The notes: a model not told the origin generated them from the letters alone. A DNA stretch of 19,222 bases from Roseovarius sp. (GCA_021767845.1 JAASSQ010000020.1:1-19222); one strand, 5' to 3'. Positions 1 to 6,695 are shown, counted from the first letter of the stretch. Program-made: numbers and translations.

Positions 1-255
1 CACAACCTGACACTGGTGCAGAACCTCGCCCTCTTCCACGGGCTCGGCTGTCCCGTGCTGCTCGGCGCCTCGCGCAAACGGTTCATCGGCACGATCGGCG
101 GCACCGAAGAGGCCCGCCACCGCGCCCCCGGCTCCCTCGCCGTCGCCTTGGCCGGGGTGGCGCAAGGCGTCCAGATGCTGCGCGTCCACGATGTCCGCGA
201 AACGGTCGAGGCGCTGCGCCTGTGGCAGGCCGTCACCTTGGGTCAGATGCCCTGA
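1..255 (+). CDS. folP: Dihydropteroate synthase, C-terminal fragment
   Basis: This is the last 84 codons of dihydropteroate synthase; the gene begins before the window. The enzyme condenses 6-hydroxymethyl-dihydropterin pyrophosphate with p-aminobenzoate in cytosolic folate synthesis. The reading frame is open from base 1 and ends at TGA 253-255. It shows the conserved late motif GASRKRFIG (about residues 26-34 of the fragment), whose lysine belongs to the pterin/phosphate site, followed by the usual C-terminal helix with LAVALAGVAQGVQMLRVHDV, which ends the TIM barrel. In many bacteria glmM follows folP; here a convergent exporter gene follows instead. The family call is secure. Only the completeness of the unseen 5' part is unknown. 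Confidence 0.93.
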   Translation, partial: HNLTLVQNLALFHGLGCPVLLGASRKRFIGTIGGTEEARHRAPGSLAVALAGVAQGVQMLRVHDVRETVEALRLWQAVTLGQMP

Positions 256-298
256 CCTGCCCGCCGCCGGAGATGGGGACACCGCCCCCGAAAGTGGG

Positions 299-373
299 TT
301 TTGTACAAAATTCTCGCGACGGTCTGTGGATTTCGTACGAAACCCGCACTGAAATTTGCAATTTCGTACAAAA
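299..373. promoter_or_regulatory. Array of three GTAC-centred palindromes
   Basis: Three 12-bp sites of the form TTTYGTACRAAA lie in the gap between the convergent 3' ends of folP and the EamA gene. They are TTTTGTACAAAA at 299-310 (perfect palindrome), TTTCGTACGAAA at 331-342 (perfect palindrome) and TTTCGTACAAAA at 362-373 (one mismatch pair). Their centres are 32 and 31 bp apart, close to three helical turns each. The third site abuts the stop codon of the minus-strand exporter. A dimeric DNA-binding protein is the natural reading, but I do not know which protein, and a dispersed intergenic repeat is an alternative. Confidence 0.55.
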
Positions 374-374
374 T

Positions 375-1295
375 TCAGCGGCGGCGGAACAGCCGGCTCA
401 AGGCGCCGAACTGGCTCAGCCCCACCCCGCAGAGGATCAGAGCAAGAGCCGTCAAAAGGCTTGCTGGCAAGGGTTCGCTCAGGATCAACGCCCCCAGCAC
501 GACCGACCAAACCGGCACCTGGTAGTTGACAAGGCTCATGAAGACCGGCCCCGCCGTTCGGATCACCAGCACCCGCAGCAGGCTGGCACCGGCGGTTGGA
601 ACGAGGCCAAGAAAAATCAATACATACAACGTGTTACGGTCTGTTTGCGGCGGCGGCCCCTCGACCGTGAAGGCCGCGCCGATCACGATCACCGCCCCGA
701 TCAGCAGCGTCACGGCATTCAGCCCGATCGGGTCCACCGGCGGCAACATCCGCATCTGCACCGAACTCAACGCATAGCACGCCGCCGCCCCGATGCAGGC
801 CGCGCGCCCGAACACCTCCAGGGATTCTCCAGTGGATTCAAAGGCTTGCCCGCCGATCAGGATCGTCACCCCGACAAAGCCGATGACAAACCCCGCCACC
901 TTGCGCAGCGTCAGCCGCTCTCCCGGCACCAGGAAATGCGCCAGCGGCAGCACCAGCAGCGCCACCGCCGCCATCGACACCCCGGCAAAGCCCGACGTCA
1001 CGAATTGCTGGCCCCAGCTCAGCAACATGAACGGCACCGCCGAGGACAGCGCCCCAATCGCCACCAGGCGATTTATATCCGATCTTTCAATAGGTTGCGC
1101 GAAGAGCTTGAAGCCCCGAAAAGCCCAGATCGCCAACATCAGCAAGGTCGCGAAGCCGATCCGCGCCGAGGCCAGCCAGAACGGCGTGATCCCCGTCAAC
1201 GCGACCTCGATCACCAGGAAGGTGGCCCCCCAGATCAGCCCGAGCATCGCGACCATCAGCCAGCTCTGCGCTGTGATTTCCGGCGATTTGTTCAT
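375..1295 (-). CDS. EamA/DMT-superfamily inner-membrane transporter
   Basis: A 306-residue, very hydrophobic protein with about ten predicted membrane helices arranged as two EamA repeats (roughly residues 12-150 and 165-300), the usual size and layout of a drug/metabolite transporter. The first repeat starts with the family-typical MLGLIWGATFLVIEVAL, and the second ends in a helix before a basic cytoplasmic tail ending LFRRR. Members export amino acids, nucleotide-like metabolites or other small molecules across the inner membrane; the substrate cannot be told from sequence. The ATG at 1293-1295 is a normal start with an AAGG-like element upstream. It is convergent with folP and divergent from a small membrane peptide gene, so it is probably transcribed alone. 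Confidence 0.87.
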   Translation of the reverse strand: MNKSPEITAQSWLMVAMLGLIWGATFLVIEVALTGITPFWLASARIGFATLLMLAIWAFRGFKLFAQPIERSDINRLVAIGALSSAVPFMLLSWGQQFVTSGFAGVSMAAVALLVLPLAHFLVPGERLTLRKVAGFVIGFVGVTILIGGQAFESTGESLEVFGRAACIGAAACYALSSVQMRMLPPVDPIGLNAVTLLIGAVIVIGAAFTVEGPPPQTDRNTLYVLIFLGLVPTAGASLLRVLVIRTAGPVFMSLVNYQVPVWSVVLGALILSEPLPASLLTALALILCGVGLSQFGALSRLFRRR

Positions 1296-1404
1296 TGAAT
1301 TGAGTGCCTTACCCGAAAACCTCGCCCCGCGACAGGTCGTCGCCCTTTACCTTTGCGGGATAGCAATCACGTAATGGGGCGGAAAGCAACGAAAGGAGCT
1401 AACC

Positions 1405-1557
1405 ATGAATATCTACGTGATCCCCGTCCTTGCGCTCGTCACCATGGCCATCGTCGGCTTCATGGCCCTGCGCAGCAAGGAAGAGACGGAAGAGCGCCGC
1501 GAAACCGCCGGCGCCCCGAAAAGCGCCCTTGCCGAAGATGGCGCCCCGGATCGCTAA
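1405..1557 (+). CDS. Small single-pass membrane protein, 50 residues
   Basis: A 50-codon gene with a strong ribosome binding site, AAAGGAG at 1392-1398, six bases before the ATG, and a perfect intrinsic terminator 16 bases after the stop. Residues 3-22 form one hydrophobic helix (IYVIPVLALVTMAIVGFMAL). A strongly charged segment follows (RSKEETEERRE), then an Ala/Pro/Asp-rich tail. This looks like an inner-membrane peptide with a cytosolic charged tail. I recognise no named family. It sits alone between the divergent exporter gene and the convergent ilvC. The Shine-Dalgarno, coherent membrane topology and dedicated terminator make it a real gene; its function is unknown. Confidence 0.75.
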   Translation: MNIYVIPVLALVTMAIVGFMALRSKEETEERRETAGAPKSALAEDGAPDR

Positions 1558-1573
1558 GCTCCTTGACCGGATT

Positions 1574-1605
1574 GATCCGGCCCTGCGGGGCCGGATCATC
1601 TTTTT
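1574..1605 (+). terminator. Intrinsic terminator of the small membrane protein gene
   Basis: A perfect 10-bp stem pairs GATCCGGCCC (1574-1583) with GGGCCGGATC (1588-1597) around a TGCG tetraloop, followed by ATC and TTTTT (1601-1605). The U-tract follows on the plus strand only, so it ends the upstream small gene. It may also act as a roadblock between that gene and the convergent ilvC. Confidence 0.88.
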
Positions 1606-1623
1606 CCTGCAAGTAATTGATAA

Positions 1624-2646
1624 TCAGTTTTTTTCCTGATCGACCAGCTTGCCTGCGCTGATCCAAGGCATCATCCCGCGCAGCTTTTCGCCCACTTCCT
1701 CGATCTGGTGGGCGTCGTTCATCCGGCGGGTGCCCTTGAAAAACGGCTGACCGACCGAGTTTTCCTGCATGAAGTCACGCACGAACTTGCCCGACTGGAT
1801 GTCGTGCAGGATCGCCTTCATCTCTTTCTTGGTGCGCTCATAGGGCAGCACCCGCGGCCCGCTGACATACTCGCCGTATTCGGCCGTGTTCGAGATCGAG
1901 TAGTTCATGTTGGCGATGCCACCCTCGTAGATCAGGTCCACGATCAGTTTCACCTCGTGCAGGCACTCGAAGTAAGCCATTTCTGGGGCATAGCCCGCCT
2001 CGACCAGCGTCTCGAAGCCCATGCGGATCAGTTCGACCAAGCCGCCGCACAGAACTGCCTGCTCGCCGAACAGGTCGGTTTCGCACTCTTCGCGGAACGA
2101 GGTTTCGATGATCCCCGAGCGCCCGCCACCGATGGCCGAGCAATAGCTCAGGCCCAGTTCCAGCGCCTTGCCCGACGCATCGGTATCGACCGCCACAAGG
2201 CAGGGCACGCCGCCGCCCTTGGTATATTCACCGCGCACCGTGTGCCCCGGCCCCTTGGGTGCCATCATGATGACATCCACGCCCTCTTTCGGCTCGATCA
2301 GGCCGAAATGCACGTTCAGCCCGTGGGCAAAGGCGATCGCTGCGCCCGGCTTGATGTTGTCATGCACGTATTTCTTGTAGGTCTCGGCCTGCAACTCGTC
2401 GGGCATGGTGAACATCATCAGGTCGCACCACGCGGCGGCCTCGGCGATGTTCTTGACCTCGAGCCCCTCGGCCTCGGCCTTCTTGGCGCTTTTGGACCCT
2501 TCGCGCAGCGCGACACACAGGTTCTTGGCGCCCGAGTCGCGCAGGTTCAGGGCATGGGCGTGGCCTTGGCTGCCGTAGCCCAGGATGGCGACCTTCTTGT
2601 CCTTGATAAGGTTGATATCGCAATCGCGATCGTAATAGACGCGCAT
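1624..2646 (-). CDS. ilvC: Ketol-acid reductoisomerase (class I)
   Basis: A 340-residue acetohydroxyacid isomeroreductase, the standard length for the short class I form. It converts 2-acetolactate or 2-aceto-2-hydroxybutyrate to the dihydroxy acids of valine, isoleucine and leucine synthesis, using NADPH and Mg2+, in the cytosol. The N-terminal Rossmann domain has ILGYGSQGHAHALNLRDSG (residues 21-39). The C-terminal knotted domain has the metal ligands D191 and E195 (ETDLFGEQ) and E227 and E231 (FECLHE), which match D190/E194/E226/E230 of the class with a shift of one. The start is the ATG at 2644-2646, preceded by AGAGGA; the open frame continues upstream, but that extension has no family character. 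It is divergent from two Lrp/AsnC genes, which suggests leucine-responsive or other amino-acid control. Confidence 0.97.
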   Translation of the reverse strand: MRVYYDRDCDINLIKDKKVAILGYGSQGHAHALNLRDSGAKNLCVALREGSKSAKKAEAEGLEVKNIAEAAAWCDLMMFTMPDELQAETYKKYVHDNIKPGAAIAFAHGLNVHFGLIEPKEGVDVIMMAPKGPGHTVRGEYTKGGGVPCLVAVDTDASGKALELGLSYCSAIGGGRSGIIETSFREECETDLFGEQAVLCGGLVELIRMGFETLVEAGYAPEMAYFECLHEVKLIVDLIYEGGIANMNYSISNTAEYGEYVSGPRVLPYERTKKEMKAILHDIQSGKFVRDFMQENSVGQPFFKGTRRMNDAHQIEEVGEKLRGMMPWISAGKLVDQEKN

Positions 2647-2696
2647 GATCGAAGTCCTCTTCTTGCGGGTTGTGTATGAGAGCAATCTAGCGATCC

Positions 2697-2760
2697 ATTT
2701 GCGAAAGACTGGACAAAAAACATTTCCAATGCGGCTTCGGCAATATATGCATTCGCAAAT
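2697..2760. promoter_or_regulatory. Inverted repeat in the ilvC/lrp intergenic region
   Basis: ATTTGCGAA at 2697-2705 and its exact reverse complement TTCGCAAAT at 2752-2760 lie in the 135-bp divergent region between ilvC and the first Lrp/AsnC gene. The centres are 55 bp apart, near five helical turns, with an A-rich segment (GGACAAAAAACATTT) between them. A related but imperfect ATTCGAAAAT occurs at 2769-2778, next to the regulator start codon. Lrp/AsnC proteins bind as octamers to several phased sites, so this is a plausible operator controlling both directions. The link to the adjacent regulators is inference. Confidence 0.5.
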
Positions 2761-2781
2761 CCTGCAGAATTCGAAAATTCC

Positions 2782-3237
2782 ATGCTTGACGACACCGATC
2801 GGCGTATCTTGCGCCACTACCAGCACAACGCCACCCTCGGCCCCGCCGAGTTGGCCGATCTTGCCGGCATCACCCCTGCGACCTGTGCACGCCGGCTGGA
2901 CCGCCTTGCGGCGGCGGGCATCATTCGCGGCAATCACGCGGTGATCGACTGGCGCGCGCTTGGCTACGAGGTCGAGGTTTCGTTGCGGATCACGCTCGAC
3001 AAGACCCAGCCCCGGGCCTTCGACGAGTTCATGCAGGCCGCGCGGCGCGTGCAGGACGTGGTGGAGATTCAGACATTCCTCGGCCGGGTGGATATTCGCC
3101 TGTCGGTCATCGCCCGCGACATGGCGCATTATCAGCAGATCTACCGCACCGACATCCTCACCCTGCCGCATATCGCCGATATCGAAGCCCTGATGCATGT
3201 CGCGCGCATCAAATCGGACGAGGTGTTGCCGCTATGA
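2782..3237 (+). CDS. Lrp/AsnC family transcriptional regulator (first of pair)
   Basis: A 151-residue protein of normal Lrp/AsnC length. Residues 1-60 hold the winged helix-turn-helix, beginning LDDTDRRILRHYQHN with the recognition region GITPATCARRLDRL. The rest is the RAM/AsnC ligand-binding and oligomerisation domain (EVEVSLRITLDK through the C-terminal HVARIKSDEVLPL). It begins 135 bp from the divergent ilvC, so feedback control of branched-chain amino acid synthesis is a reasonable guess. The ATG at 2782 has no good Shine-Dalgarno (GAAAATTCC precedes it), and no better in-frame start is present. Its stop overlaps the next start as ATGA (3234-3237), so the two regulators are translationally coupled. 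The effector amino acid cannot be read from the sequence. Confidence 0.92.
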   Translation: MLDDTDRRILRHYQHNATLGPAELADLAGITPATCARRLDRLAAAGIIRGNHAVIDWRALGYEVEVSLRITLDKTQPRAFDEFMQAARRVQDVVEIQTFLGRVDIRLSVIARDMAHYQQIYRTDILTLPHIADIEALMHVARIKSDEVLPL

Positions 3238-3692
3238 TCGACCTTGATACCACCGACCGCCGGATCCTGCGGGAACTCAACATCGACGCAACGCAAAGCG
3301 CCAGTGCCCTGGGGCGCAAACTCGGCCTGTCGCAGCCCGCCACGTGGCGGCGCATCAAACGCCTGCGCGACAGTGGTGTCATCAAGGGACAGCGCCTTGA
3401 TCTCGACAAGGAGAAACTGGGCTTCGGCGTCACTGTATTCCTTGGCGTGAAACTGGCCACCAAGGGTCGCGTCAGCCTCGAGGATTTCGAGCGCGCGGTC
3501 TCGGCCATCCCCGAGGTGCAGACCGTCGAACACATCCTCGGCCTTTACGATTACCGCCTGCGCGTGGTGGCGCGCGACATTACCGATTTCGAACGCGTGC
3601 TGCGCCGCCGCCTGATGACCCTTCCGGGTGTCGGCGACATCGAGGCCAACGTCCTGCTGAGCGAAGAGCGCCGCGCCGGCCCGATCGGCTGA
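3234..3692 (+). CDS. Lrp/AsnC family transcriptional regulator (second of pair)
   Basis: A 152-residue Lrp/AsnC protein with an N-terminal winged helix-turn-helix (LDTTDRRILRELNIDATQS, recognition helix region GLSQPATWRRIKRL) and a C-terminal RAM domain (GVTVFLGVKLATKGRV, then VQTVEHILGLYDYRLRVVARD). The start overlaps the stop of the first regulator by four bases (ATGA), so the two are almost certainly co-translated. Although adjacent and of the same family, they differ widely, especially in the recognition helix and RAM ligand loop, so this does not look like a recent duplication. They could form hetero-oligomers or respond to different ligands. Its targets are unknown; ilvC upstream and the aminotransferase remnant downstream are the nearest candidates. 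Confidence 0.92.
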   Translation: MIDLDTTDRRILRELNIDATQSASALGRKLGLSQPATWRRIKRLRDSGVIKGQRLDLDKEKLGFGVTVFLGVKLATKGRVSLEDFERAVSAIPEVQTVEHILGLYDYRLRVVARDITDFERVLRRRLMTLPGVGDIEANVLLSEERRAGPIG

Positions 3693-3804
3693 TCCTGGCT
3701 GGCCAAGCGGTTTTACGACAGCGGGCGACGGTATTCCGAAGTAGACTTTGCCATTGTCCGCGCGGCGCGGTAGCCCTTGGAAAACCCGAGAAAGGAGATG
3801 TCGC

Positions 3805-4363
3805 ATGACCGCCCTGCTGGATACCGTGGACCCCGATGGCCTGCTGGAATACTCGGTGGTGTTTACCGACCGGTCGCTCAATCACATGAGCCAGAGCTTT
3901 CAACAGGTGATGCGCGACATCTCGGACATGCTCAAGGATGTCTACAAGGCCGACGCCTTGGCTCTTGTTCCCGGTGGAGGCACCTACGCGATGGAGGCCG
4001 TCGCGCGCCAGTTCGGGACCGATGCTCGAGACACGGGACTATGGTTTTGACAGGCTCTGCCAGGCCCAATGGGATCTGGGCAATGGCGTACGCCAAATGC
4101 TGGCCGAAAAGGGCGTCCGGTCTGTGGCCGCAGAAGGCTATGGCGCGCCGGGCGTCGTGGTCAGCTATACCGACGATCCCGACATCCAGAACGGCGCCAA
4201 GATCGCCGCAGAGGGGTTGCAGATCGCGGCAGGCGTCCCGCTGCAATGCAACGAGCCCGAGGGCTTTCGCACTTTCCGCCTGGGGCTGTTCGGACTGGAC
4301 AAGCTCTATGACGTGCGCGGCACGCTGGACCGGCTGAAAACCGTGATCGACCGCGTGTTGTGA
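3805..4363 (+). pseudogene. Class V aminotransferase remnant with internal deletion and frameshift
   Basis: The frame starts well: AAAGGAG at 3791-3797, ATG at 3805, and the N-terminus of a class V PLP-dependent aminotransferase (alanine/serine-glyoxylate type), with TDRSLNHMSQSFQQVMRDI and ALVPGGGTYAMEAVARQFGT. After residue 72 (about 4020) this frame stops at 4048-4050. From 4022 the +1 frame reads MLETRDYGFDRLCQAQWDLG and runs 113 residues to the true family C-terminus, with LQIAAGVPLQCNEPEGFRTFRLGLFGLDKLYDV. About 72 plus 113 residues remain of a family usually near 380. Roughly 190-200 central residues, including the SAPQKGW-like segment with the PLP lysine, are missing, and the join is out of frame. 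The gene cannot make an active enzyme. A short repeat at the join (GATG) is compatible with slippage deletion. An assembly error is the alternative. Confidence 0.85.
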
Positions 4364-4379
4364 GCAACCTGCGGAGCGG

Positions 4380-5582
4380 TCAGCCGCGCGCGCCGAGGCC
4401 CATCTGCATCAGCGTCTTGCGCACCGGCGCCAGCGAATAGATCGCGTTGAGCGTCATGGCACGAGCGTCGCGCAGGGGCTGCGCGTGGATCATCGACGCA
4501 CGGTTCAAAACGTCGATCCCCTTGACCCGCGCGCTGACCTCGAGATGCCGGCGGCGATGATATTCGGCCAGCATTTCGGCATCTCCCAGCCGGTCGGGCG
4601 AGGCCTCGGCCAGCTCCAGCAACACGCGCATGTCGCCAAGCGACATGTTCAGCCCCTGGGCCCCGATGGGCGGCACCACATGGGCCGCTTCCGCGACAAG
4701 CGCCACCCGCTCGGCATACATCCGGTCGGCCAGTTGGCTGATGATCGGCCAGACCGTGCGCCGCGAGACCAGCGTCAGGGGGCCGAACAGCATGCAGGAC
4801 CGCGCGTTCATCGCCGCTTCGAACTCGGGCACGGGCAGATCGGCAAGCCGCTTGACCTCGGGGCCCTCCTCCATCCAGACGATCGCGGAGGATGGGCGCT
4901 CCTCGTAGTCGGGCAGCGGAACAAGGGTGAAGGGTCCGCCCGACCGGTGGATCTCGGTCGAGACATTCTCGTGCGGGATAGGATGCGTGACGGCAAAGGC
5001 GAGCGCCTTTTGCCCGTAGCGCGTCGTCTTGACCCCGACGCCCGCAGCCTCGCGCACGGGTGAGTTGCGCCCGTCCGCGGCGACCACCAGACGGCACCAC
5101 ACACGGCTGCCATCGCTCAAGCCCACGCGCGCTTCGGCCTCACGGGTGAATAGCGATTTGACGCCGGTTCCGGGGCGAAACTCGACCGTGTCGAGGCTGT
5201 CAAGATGCGCCACCATCTCGCGCCGCAAGAGCCAGTTGGGCAGGTTCCAGCCGAAGGGCTTGTCCGATATGTCGGCGGCATCGAACTCTTTCGTGAGGCG
5301 CGGTTCGGGCGTAGCACCGCCCGCATCGATGATGCGCATTACCTGCAGATCGGCGGCGTGCGGCGCCAGCCGCTCCCAAAGCCCGGCGCGGTCAAGCAAC
5401 TCCTGCGCCGGCTGCAGAAAGGCCGTCGTGCGCAGGTCCGAGCCTTCGGCATCGCGCGCGGTGACGGGCGGTGCGGGATCGACGCAAAGCACCGAGAACC
5501 CCGCCTGCCCGAACACCGCCGCCGCGGCAAGGCCGGCCACACCGCCGCCCGAGACGACAATATCGACATCTGTGACAGTCAT
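4380..5582 (-). CDS. ubiH: UbiH/UbiF/COQ6-family FAD-dependent monooxygenase
   Basis: A 400-residue flavoprotein hydroxylase of the ubiquinone family, which hydroxylates the polyprenylated aromatic ring during ubiquinone synthesis at the inner membrane. The N-terminal FAD motif is GGGVAGLAAAAVFG (residues 12-25). The DG motif is at 170-171 (VVAADGRNSPVRE). The third FAD motif is VALVAEAAHVVPPIGAQGLN (293-312), in which the common GDAAH is AEAAH. A Leu/Met-rich amphipathic C-terminus ends the protein. The ATG at 5580-5582 is the only sensible start. It probably follows a two-helix membrane protein and a HAD nucleotidase in one minus-strand transcript. The position hydroxylated (C1, C5 or C6) cannot be assigned by eye, so the symbol is given at family level. 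It is convergent with the aminotransferase remnant, 16 bp away. Confidence 0.88.
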   Translation of the reverse strand: MTVTDVDIVVSGGGVAGLAAAAVFGQAGFSVLCVDPAPPVTARDAEGSDLRTTAFLQPAQELLDRAGLWERLAPHAADLQVMRIIDAGGATPEPRLTKEFDAADISDKPFGWNLPNWLLRREMVAHLDSLDTVEFRPGTGVKSLFTREAEARVGLSDGSRVWCRLVVAADGRNSPVREAAGVGVKTTRYGQKALAFAVTHPIPHENVSTEIHRSGGPFTLVPLPDYEERPSSAIVWMEEGPEVKRLADLPVPEFEAAMNARSCMLFGPLTLVSRRTVWPIISQLADRMYAERVALVAEAAHVVPPIGAQGLNMSLGDMRVLLELAEASPDRLGDAEMLAEYHRRRHLEVSARVKGIDVLNRASMIHAQPLRDARAMTLNAIYSLAPVRKTLMQMGLGARG

Positions 5583-5623
5583 GCACCGGCCCTCCGGGTT
5601 GGTTCAGGACAAGCTGCTTGCGG

Positions 5624-5854
5624 TCAGCCCCGCGAGATCAGCAGCAAAACGACCCACATGACGGGAACCATGGCGAGGGCCGGGATGTAAAGACCGGGGA
5701 TCCCCCACATCGCCACGCTGGTCCCCCATGCGGCCAGCAGCACCAGCACCGTCAGCAGGATCGGTGCGACCGCGGCCTCTTCGGGGTCGCGGGCGGTGGT
5801 GTCGGCTTGGGTATTCGCGGTGTTGGTTTGAATATCGGTCTGAACAGCAGACAT
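5624..5854 (-). CDS. Small two-helix membrane protein, 76 residues
   Basis: A hydrophilic, Thr/Gln/Asp-rich N-terminus (about 28 residues) precedes two hydrophobic segments, roughly residues 29-50 (VAPILLTVLVLLAAWGTSVAM) and 53-74 (PGLYIPALAMVPVMWVVLLLI), and a short SRG tail. This gives a hairpin inner-membrane protein with both ends on the same side. AGGAAA lies upstream of the ATG at a workable distance. The gene is 41 bp upstream of ubiH on the same strand and 85 bp downstream of the HAD nucleotidase, so it is likely part of that transcript. I recognise no named family. A role with the membrane-bound ubiquinone enzymes is only suggested by position. Confidence 0.72.
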   Translation of the reverse strand: MSAVQTDIQTNTANTQADTTARDPEEAAVAPILLTVLVLLAAWGTSVAMWGIPGLYIPALAMVPVMWVVLLLISRG

Positions 5855-5939
5855 TTCAGGCGTTTCCTTTCGCGGTTTGGTCTACGCCTTCAGATATGGA
5901 TTGGCACGAAAGCTCAAAGGCACATTTCGCCGCAGATCA

Positions 5940-6584
5940 TCAGACAAGCCGGGCAAGGAACCCGGCCAGATCGTCGGTATAGTGCTGGATGTGGTCGGCC
6001 GCGTGCGGCTCGGGCGCGACGTGGACGGTGCGCATACCCATGGCATGGGGTTCGGCCAGATTGCGCGGGTCGTCCTCGAACATGGCCGCGCGGGCGGGGG
6101 CCACGCCATCGCGCTTGAAGACCGCCTCGAAGGCCGCACGCTCGGGCTTGGGGCGATAGCCGGCATGTTCCACGCCGTAGACCGCATCGAACACGCCGGA
6201 CAGGCCGCGCGCGTCGATGACCCGTTCAGCATAGGGGGCGCTGCCATTGGTGTAGACGATCCGGCGCCCCGGCAAATCCGCGATCCGCGCCCGCAAATCC
6301 GGGTCGGGGTCGAGCGCATCGAACGAGATATCGTGCACGGCCACCAGATAGGGGTCGGGCTCGATCCCGTGTTCGCGCATGAGACCGGCCAGCGTGGTGC
6401 CATGTTCGCGCCAGTAAAGCGCCCGCAGCCGGTCGGCTTCGGCCCGGTGCACGCGCAGCGTGTCCATGACGAAGCTTGTCATGCGCTGTTCGATCTGATC
6501 GAAGAGCCGGACATGCGGCGAATAAAGCGTGTTGTCGAGATCGAAGACCCAGGCCTCGACGTGGGTGAAATCTTCTTTCGGCAT
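5940..6584 (-). CDS. HAD-superfamily pyrimidine 5'-nucleotidase (SDT1/YjjG-like)
   Basis: A 214-residue HAD phosphatase. Motif I is FDLDNTLYSP, with nucleophile D15 and acid/base D17; the LY ending is typical of the pyrimidine 5'-nucleotidase group. Motif II is IVYTNGS, motif III the lysine in YRPKPERAAF, and motif IV FEDDPRN. The helical cap between motifs I and II contains RALYWREHGTTLAGLMREHGI, as in SDT1-type enzymes. It should dephosphorylate UMP/CMP or related (including damaged) nucleoside monophosphates in the cytosol. The start is the ATG at 6582-6584. No Shine-Dalgarno is visible, but a -10-like TAGATA ends six bases before the ATG, suggesting a leaderless message. It is divergent from the GntR gene. 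Confidence 0.88.
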   Translation of the reverse strand: MPKEDFTHVEAWVFDLDNTLYSPHVRLFDQIEQRMTSFVMDTLRVHRAEADRLRALYWREHGTTLAGLMREHGIEPDPYLVAVHDISFDALDPDPDLRARIADLPGRRIVYTNGSAPYAERVIDARGLSGVFDAVYGVEHAGYRPKPERAAFEAVFKRDGVAPARAAMFEDDPRNLAEPHAMGMRTVHVAPEPHAADHIQHYTDDLAGFLARLV

Positions 6585-6590
6585 GGGCGG

Positions 6591-6619
6591 TATCTAGAGC
6601 GGCGCGACAATGGGCGCAA
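6591..6619 (-). promoter_or_regulatory. Predicted leaderless promoter of the HAD nucleotidase
   Basis: Reading the minus strand, TTGCGC (6614-6619), a 17-bp spacer and TAGATA (6591-6596) are followed by CCGCCC and then the ATG. The start site would fall at or next to the start codon, which fits the absence of a Shine-Dalgarno. The -35 is imperfect. This is a pattern match by eye. Confidence 0.45.
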
Positions 6620-6630
6620 CGTCACGAGGC

Positions 6631-6660
6631 TTGATTGTGCCGGCATGCGGCGCCTAGTGT
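6631..6660 (+). promoter_or_regulatory. Possible promoter of the GntR gene
   Basis: TTGATT (6631-6636), an 18-bp spacer and TAGTGT (6655-6660) lie 35 bases before the GntR start codon at 6696. Both hexamers are imperfect matches to the housekeeping consensus. It is offered as a weak candidate only. Confidence 0.3.
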
Positions 6661-6695
6661 AGCGCAAAATTTCACGACAGGGACAGGTTCGGCCC

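Noticed and set aside
222..1298. Open frame of 358 codons antisense to the EamA exporter
   Set aside because: Composition is Arg/Gln/His-rich and hydrophilic throughout, a mirror of membrane-helix codons on the true strand.
2547..2795. N-terminal extension of ilvC or an upstream small gene in the ilvC/lrp gap
   Set aside because: The extension is not family-like, and a strong ribosome site with the conserved start lies at 2646.
3748..4050. A genuine 100-residue protein from the 5' part of the aminotransferase
   Set aside because: It is the truncated start of a known family, ending in nine out-of-frame codons at a deletion junction; it is better described as a pseudogene.
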